Assembly: GCF_006829085.1 (NCBI RefSeq)
Contig: NZ_BJTC01000002.1
Coordinates: forward strand, 396,171-460,170
DNA: 64,000 nucleotides
Source of the DNA: Chryseobacterium sp. ON_d1
GTDB lineage: Bacteria > Bacteroidota > Bacteroidia > Flavobacteriales > Weeksellaceae
Direction of reading: 5' to 3'
The notes beneath the pieces were generated by a model that saw only the letters and a program-made list of their open reading frames with translations, made no database searches and was not told where the DNA came from. Both the position numbers and the translations under genes were made by a program. This document shows, in pieces, positions 63,766 through 64,000 of this stretch. Each line of letters starts with the position of its first letter. The first letter of the stretch is position 1.

Positions 63766-64000
63766 TGGACTGCCCCCAAAAAGTTAGACACTTTTTAGGG
63801 GCATTTTTTTATGTATAGAAAAGAAAAATTTAGCGTTGCTTTCAAGCTAGAATGTATTAATCTTCACAAAAATTCTCATTGTTCAATTAAATCTATAGCA
63901 ACAGAGAAAGGATTTAATGAAAGCAATCTGCGCAAGTGGATTGGTTTTTATAACAAGTACGGAATCTCGGGACTATACCCTCGAAAAAACATGAGTTATT
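63766..64000 (+). mobile_element. IS3-family insertion sequence, left end, cut by window edge
   Basis: The terminal sequence ACTGCCCCCAAAAAGTTAGAC is typical of IS3-family (IS150-like) ends. It forms a hairpin, TGCCCCCAAAAAGT (63771-63784) with ACTTTTTAGGGGCA (63790-63803), one mismatch, just before the transposase start. The exact first base (63766 or 63771) and the target duplication cannot be set without the right end. Confidence 0.8.
63811..64000 (+). CDS. IS3-family transposase OrfA (partial)
   Basis: The frame begins MYRKEKFSVAFKLECINLHK and continues to the window edge (63 codons). It is the N-terminal helix-turn-helix of IS150/InsJ-like OrfA proteins, with CSIKSIATEKGFNESNLRKW as the recognition helix region. 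The remaining OrfA and the catalytic OrfB (DDE) should lie beyond 64000. Intactness cannot be judged. Confidence 0.85.
   Translation, partial: MYRKEKFSVAFKLECINLHKNSHCSIKSIATEKGFNESNLRKWIGFYNKYGISGLYPRKNMSY

Noticed and set aside
1..64000. CRISPR array, tRNA, rRNA, prophage or defence island
   Set aside because: No regular spaced repeats, no cloverleaf or rRNA sequence, and no cas, integrase, phage or restriction genes were recognised.

Overview
The window looks like a chromosomal stretch of a Chryseobacterium-type member of the Flavobacteriia (Bacteroidota). The evidence is low GC, Bacteroidota-style promoters (TTG, then TAnnTTTG), few Shine-Dalgarno sites, SusC/TonB-type receptors with carboxypeptidase-regulatory N-termini, a solitary bacteriocin-like Cys-rich peptide, and several families of short intergenic inverted repeats. 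No rRNA, tRNA or CRISPR array was recognised. The genus is inferred, not proven.

Layout. 1-4300: a soluble GAF/PAS hybrid histidine kinase with a stand-alone receiver protein. 4530-9000: a stress-like cluster of two exported ferritin-like proteins, a fasciclin protein and MsrB, divergent from an ECF sigma/anti-sigma pair. 9080-12580: a zinc-linked block of alkaline phosphatase, COG0523 (CobW) GTPase, MerC-domain protein and a divergent Fur/Zur-type regulator, with near-identical 15-bp palindromes at the divergent promoter and before the phosphatase. 12630-21050: mixed small genes (SH3-like exported protein, bacteriocin-like peptide, NUDIX, AraC regulators, polysaccharide deacetylase, DoxX, an NAD(P)-binding protein) and intergenic inverted-repeat elements, plus a DJ-1/PfpI remnant.

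21326-35570 is the metabolic core: an assimilatory sulfate reduction and cysteine synthesis cluster on the minus strand (cysH, cysD, cysN, cysE, cysK, cobA, cysJ, cysI), then a TonB-dependent receptor and a fusion of siroheme synthase N-terminal domain with a TSUP permease. An Rrf2 regulator lies upstream, and an inverted repeat brackets the predicted cysH promoter. CysH has the four cysteines of the iron-sulfur APS reductase type and no cysC is present, so the route is probably sulfate to APS to sulfite to sulfide to cysteine, with siroheme made by CobA plus the fusion protein.

35735-45000: GNAT, aminopeptidase P with DPP-IV (proline-peptide breakdown), two DNA glycosylases tail to tail, a TlpA/rhodanese pair, and an FAD dehydrogenase overlapping an SDR. 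45023-57958: PAP2 phosphatase, outer-membrane receptor, PepSY-like protein, beta-propeller, a three-part RND efflux operon and a two-component system. A frameshifted four-helix-bundle gene flanked by inverted repeats sits between the response regulator and kinase genes. 58169-64000: aldo/keto reductase, NDH-2-type dehydrogenase, SDR, ClC channel, a REP-like repeat and the left end of an IS3-family element cut by the window edge.

The most unusual items are the repeat families (a two-hairpin REP-like element with compensatory changes; the four-helix-bundle cassette), the candidate Zur sites including one at alkaline phosphatase, and the siroheme synthase-TSUP fusion. No wholly new multi-gene defence or biosynthetic system was seen.
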